From: JABSOG01 sp041583135
GTDB taxonomy: Bacteria; Pseudomonadota; Gammaproteobacteria; Enterobacterales; Alteromonadaceae
NCBI GenBank assembly: GCA_041583135.1
Contig: JBFHGJ010000126.1
Location: forward strand, 1 to 15,470
Direction: 5' to 3'
DNA: 15,470 nucleotides
This document shows positions 13,845 through 15,470 of the stretch, one piece after another. The notes under the pieces were generated by a model. It was not told the origin of the DNA. It did no database searches and saw nothing but the letters and a program-made list of their open reading frames with translations. Numbering within the stretch: position 1 is the stretch's first letter; each line of letters opens with the position of its first letter. A program made the translations under genes and the position numbers.

Positions 13845-14870
13845 CTAATCGTGGGCGTAGCCGAAATAGCCGCCGACGCGTAGCGCGATGCCCCAAGTCG
13901 TGTCATAGTCATTTTGTCGCTCAAAATCGATAAATGGCTCTACTTCAAAAAACAGCCATTTACGCAGGGCGTGACGGCGCCAGCGGGTACTAAGAGTGAT
14001 CTTTTCATCGCGATAATTCGGCTCGGTAACGCCATTGACCAAAATTCCTGTGATCAGGGTGCTTTTATAGTTGAATCTCGTGAGGTGATATAGCGCTTTT
14101 TTCCAATGGGGTGTGCTGAACTCCTCTCTATCCCAAATACTGTAAAACGCTCTAAATTCACTGTTCTTATTCGGAAAATAGGACATTTGGGTCAAAAAGC
14201 GATAGCCCAAACCGTCGTTCATATAGTATTCCAAAGACGGCTCGACACTCACCACCCAATCGTCATCTAGCTTTTTCTTCCAACGATAGGAGGTTCGAGC
14301 GTAAATTTGTGCGCTACCAATGCCCAGTCGTGAACGAAAGTAGGCATGTTCATTGGATTTATGCAGCAATTGAATGGCGGCGCTGAAATCTCTTTTATCG
14401 AGTGAGTCGGTACCCGGACGTGAAGTTTCAAGTGGGAGGCGGTTGAAGTCTTCTTCTTCGTTGTCGGAAAACACCAAATTGACTTTTTGTTTTAGGTTGG
14501 GGAGGTTGACCTTGACTTTAAATTTCAGTGGAAAGGTGCTCCAATCTCCCGCTCTGGGCTCCCAGCCCATCATCACTCGGGCCCAAGCTTTAGAGCCATT
14601 GCGTGTCGGATCGGAGCAGTCATCGACAAAATGATCGTTCAACCACAATGCCGATTCATCCAAGGCGTCGGAAAACGAGTCGTAAAAATCATCCAGCCAT
14701 TCAAAATCATTGGAAAATTCAACATCCTTGCCACCAGGTGTAAATGCCGGCTTGGTTGCGGTATCTGGGGTTTCAATTTTGAATGCATCGTCTTGAGGCT
14801 CCCATGCCAAGCTAGGAAAGCTCAATAAAATCATGAGACTAACGATAGGCTTTGACTTTTTCCAAGGCAT
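13845..14870 (-). CDS. Exported protein of unknown function, probable outer-membrane beta-barrel
   Basis: I do not recognise a named family. The open frame reaches upstream to 14990, but the codon at 14868-14870 starts a typical signal peptide (basic KKSK, then PIVSLMILLSFPSLA, cleavage after A22), so I choose it; the protein is then 341 residues. No strong ribosome binding site is visible at either start. The first mature part (about 25-95) is acidic, with many Asp and aromatic residues and a single Cys in VDDCSDP. From about residue 105 on, alternating hydrophobic and polar stretches such as LKFKVKVNLPNL, AQIYARTSYRWKKKL, WVVSVEPSLEYYMND, ALYHLTRFNYKSTLITGIL and WLFFEVEPFIDFE suggest beta-strands of a barrel. 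The C-terminus (YFGYAHD) lacks the usual final Phe. It ends 13 bases from the convergent gppA and is divergent from tatA. Confidence 0.7.
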   Translation of the reverse strand: MPWKKSKPIVSLMILLSFPSLAWEPQDDAFKIETPDTATKPAFTPGGKDVEFSNDFEWLDDFYDSFSDALDESALWLNDHFVDDCSDPTRNGSKAWARVMMGWEPRAGDWSTFPLKFKVKVNLPNLKQKVNLVFSDNEEEDFNRLPLETSRPGTDSLDKRDFSAAIQLLHKSNEHAYFRSRLGIGSAQIYARTSYRWKKKLDDDWVVSVEPSLEYYMNDGLGYRFLTQMSYFPNKNSEFRAFYSIWDREEFSTPHWKKALYHLTRFNYKSTLITGILVNGVTEPNYRDEKITLSTRWRRHALRKWLFFEVEPFIDFERQNDYDTTWGIALRVGGYFGYAHD

Positions 14871-14972
14871 ATTGATTGACACGATACTGCTGTGGTTGGT
14901 CTTATCAAGTTTAGAAGATGAGCCAAGTTTAAGCCAGTGACATTTTGTATCGGTTAATATTTGCCGGATCAT

Positions 14973-15011
14973 TTGCCCAGAGATCAACAAAGTGGGATAA
15001 TCAGCCCACTT
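14973..15011 (+). promoter_or_regulatory. Promoter of tatA with an inverted repeat over the -10 box
   Basis: TTGCCC (14973-14978) and GATAAT (14996-15001) are spaced by 17 bases and match the sigma-70 consensus at four and five of six positions, with transcription expected near 15008. The -10 box lies within an inverted repeat: AAGTGGG (14990-14996) and CCCACTT (15005-15011), perfect seven-base arms with an eight-base spacer. The repeat could be an operator or a small hairpin. Confidence 0.5.
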
Positions 15012-15051
15012 AAATCCAATTGATTCTATATGCTAGACAAAGGAGTTACGC

Positions 15052-15297
15052 ATGTTCAGTAGCATCGGGCCATGGCAGTTGTTGATAGTCTTGGTAATTG
15101 TAGTTATTGTATTCGGTACTAATAAGTTGCGCAACGTTGGTTCCGACCTCGGCTCTGCTGTCAAAGGCTTTAAAAAGGCTGTTGGCAGTGAAGAGGAAGG
15201 CGAGAAACTGGAAGAAAAATCTACGGCGACAGATGCCAAGGTAAGTGCTGAAAAGTCCGCAGCCAAAACATCTGACAAGCAAAAGGATAGCGTATAA
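15052..15297 (+). CDS. tatA: Twin-arginine translocase subunit TatA
   Basis: An 81-residue protein with the standard TatA layout: a short N-terminal transmembrane helix (WQLLIVLVIVVIVFG, residues 8-22), the hinge FGTNKL (21-26), an amphipathic helix LRNVGSDLGSAVKGFKKAV (26-44), and a charged, disordered Lys/Glu-rich tail. TatA forms the ring through which folded proteins with a twin-arginine signal cross the inner membrane. AAGGAG (15040-15045), six bases before the ATG, fixes the start. It is the first gene of the tat operon and is followed after three bases by tatB in the same frame. Confidence 0.96.
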   Translation: MFSSIGPWQLLIVLVIVVIVFGTNKLRNVGSDLGSAVKGFKKAVGSEEEGEKLEEKSTATDAKVSAEKSAAKTSDKQKDSV

Positions 15298-15300
15298 GCC

Positions 15301-15470
15301 ATGGGCGCCGGCGAACTGTTAATCATTGCCGTTATCGGTCTATTGGTATTGGGACCCGAGCGTTTGCCGGTAGCCATACGCACCGTGTCTGGTTGGTATC
15401 GTACCATCAAGCAAATGGCCAATTCGGTCAGCGCCGAAATGAGTCATGAACTCAAAGTGCATGAATTGCA
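15301..15470 (+). CDS. tatB: Twin-arginine translocase subunit TatB (cut by the window edge)
   Basis: The first 56 codons are present and the rest lies outside the window. The N-terminus has the membrane helix ELLIIAVIGLLVLGPERLPVAI (5-26), with the polar glutamate E5 typical of TatB and the LGPERLPVA hinge, followed by an amphipathic helix and a segment (MSHELKVHEL) like the region after it in E. coli TatB. TatB forms the receptor complex with TatC. The start is three residues shorter than the usual MFDIGF-ELL, but the tatA stop codon directly upstream is in the same frame and rules out an extension. AAGGA (15283-15287) is the nearest ribosome binding site, 13 bases away, so translation may be coupled to tatA. 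tatC is expected beyond the window. Confidence 0.93.
   Translation, partial: MGAGELLIIAVIGLLVLGPERLPVAIRTVSGWYRTIKQMANSVSAEMSHELKVHEL

Noticed and set aside
14871..14990. 40-codon N-terminal extension of the envelope protein
   Set aside because: The segment reads like non-coding sequence and would place a typical signal peptide in the interior, so the start at 14870 is preferred.
15033..15422. 129-residue open frame antisense to tatA and tatB
   Set aside because: It lies wholly opposite two well-identified genes and its serine/alanine-rich translation shows no domain.

Overview
The window is ordinary chromosomal DNA from a gammaproteobacterium, most likely a marine member of the Alteromonadales. 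The main evidence is the conserved block trxA-rho / rhlB-gppA with Rho, TrxA and RhlB sequences very close to those of Escherichia coli, followed by tatA-tatB. The left half holds signalling proteins of a kind common in Shewanella and Alteromonas relatives. Base composition and codon use look even throughout. I see no tRNA, rRNA, CRISPR array, insertion sequence or other mobile element.

Left part (1-6225), signalling. A STAS-domain anti-sigma factor antagonist (316-618, +) faces a three-domain response regulator of the receiver / PP2C phosphatase / anti-sigma kinase type (703-2361, -). Together they have the composition of a partner-switching module, like CrsA/CrsR of Shewanella, which controls the stress sigma factor. 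Next come a secreted beta-lactamase-fold serine hydrolase (2694-4280, +), a zinc-finger DUF3268-type protein (4432-5100, +) and a receiver-histidine kinase (5104-6225, -).

Middle part (6226-8990), assorted enzymes. These are a secreted TraB/GumN protein, a NUDT15-like Nudix hydrolase whose end overlaps it tail to tail, a secreted protein made only of the domain that precedes M35 metallopeptidases, and a VOC (glyoxalase-fold) protein. Two good intrinsic terminators lie here, one overlapping a stop codon and one bidirectional.

Right part (8990-15470), core genes. rho and trxA run leftward and rhlB and gppA rightward from a shared 98-base divergent promoter region. gppA has no ATG, GTG or TTG from which the conserved phosphate-binding N-terminus could be translated; an ATA codon with a well-placed ribosome binding site is the best start. 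An unrecognised exported, probable outer-membrane beta-barrel protein lies convergent with gppA and divergent from the tat operon. tatA is complete; tatB is cut by the window edge.

The most useful leads are the apparent AUA start of gppA, the convergent partner-switching pair, the stand-alone M35-type prodomain protein, the uncharacterised envelope protein beside tat, and two promoters whose -10 elements sit inside inverted repeats. I found no clearly new multi-gene system.
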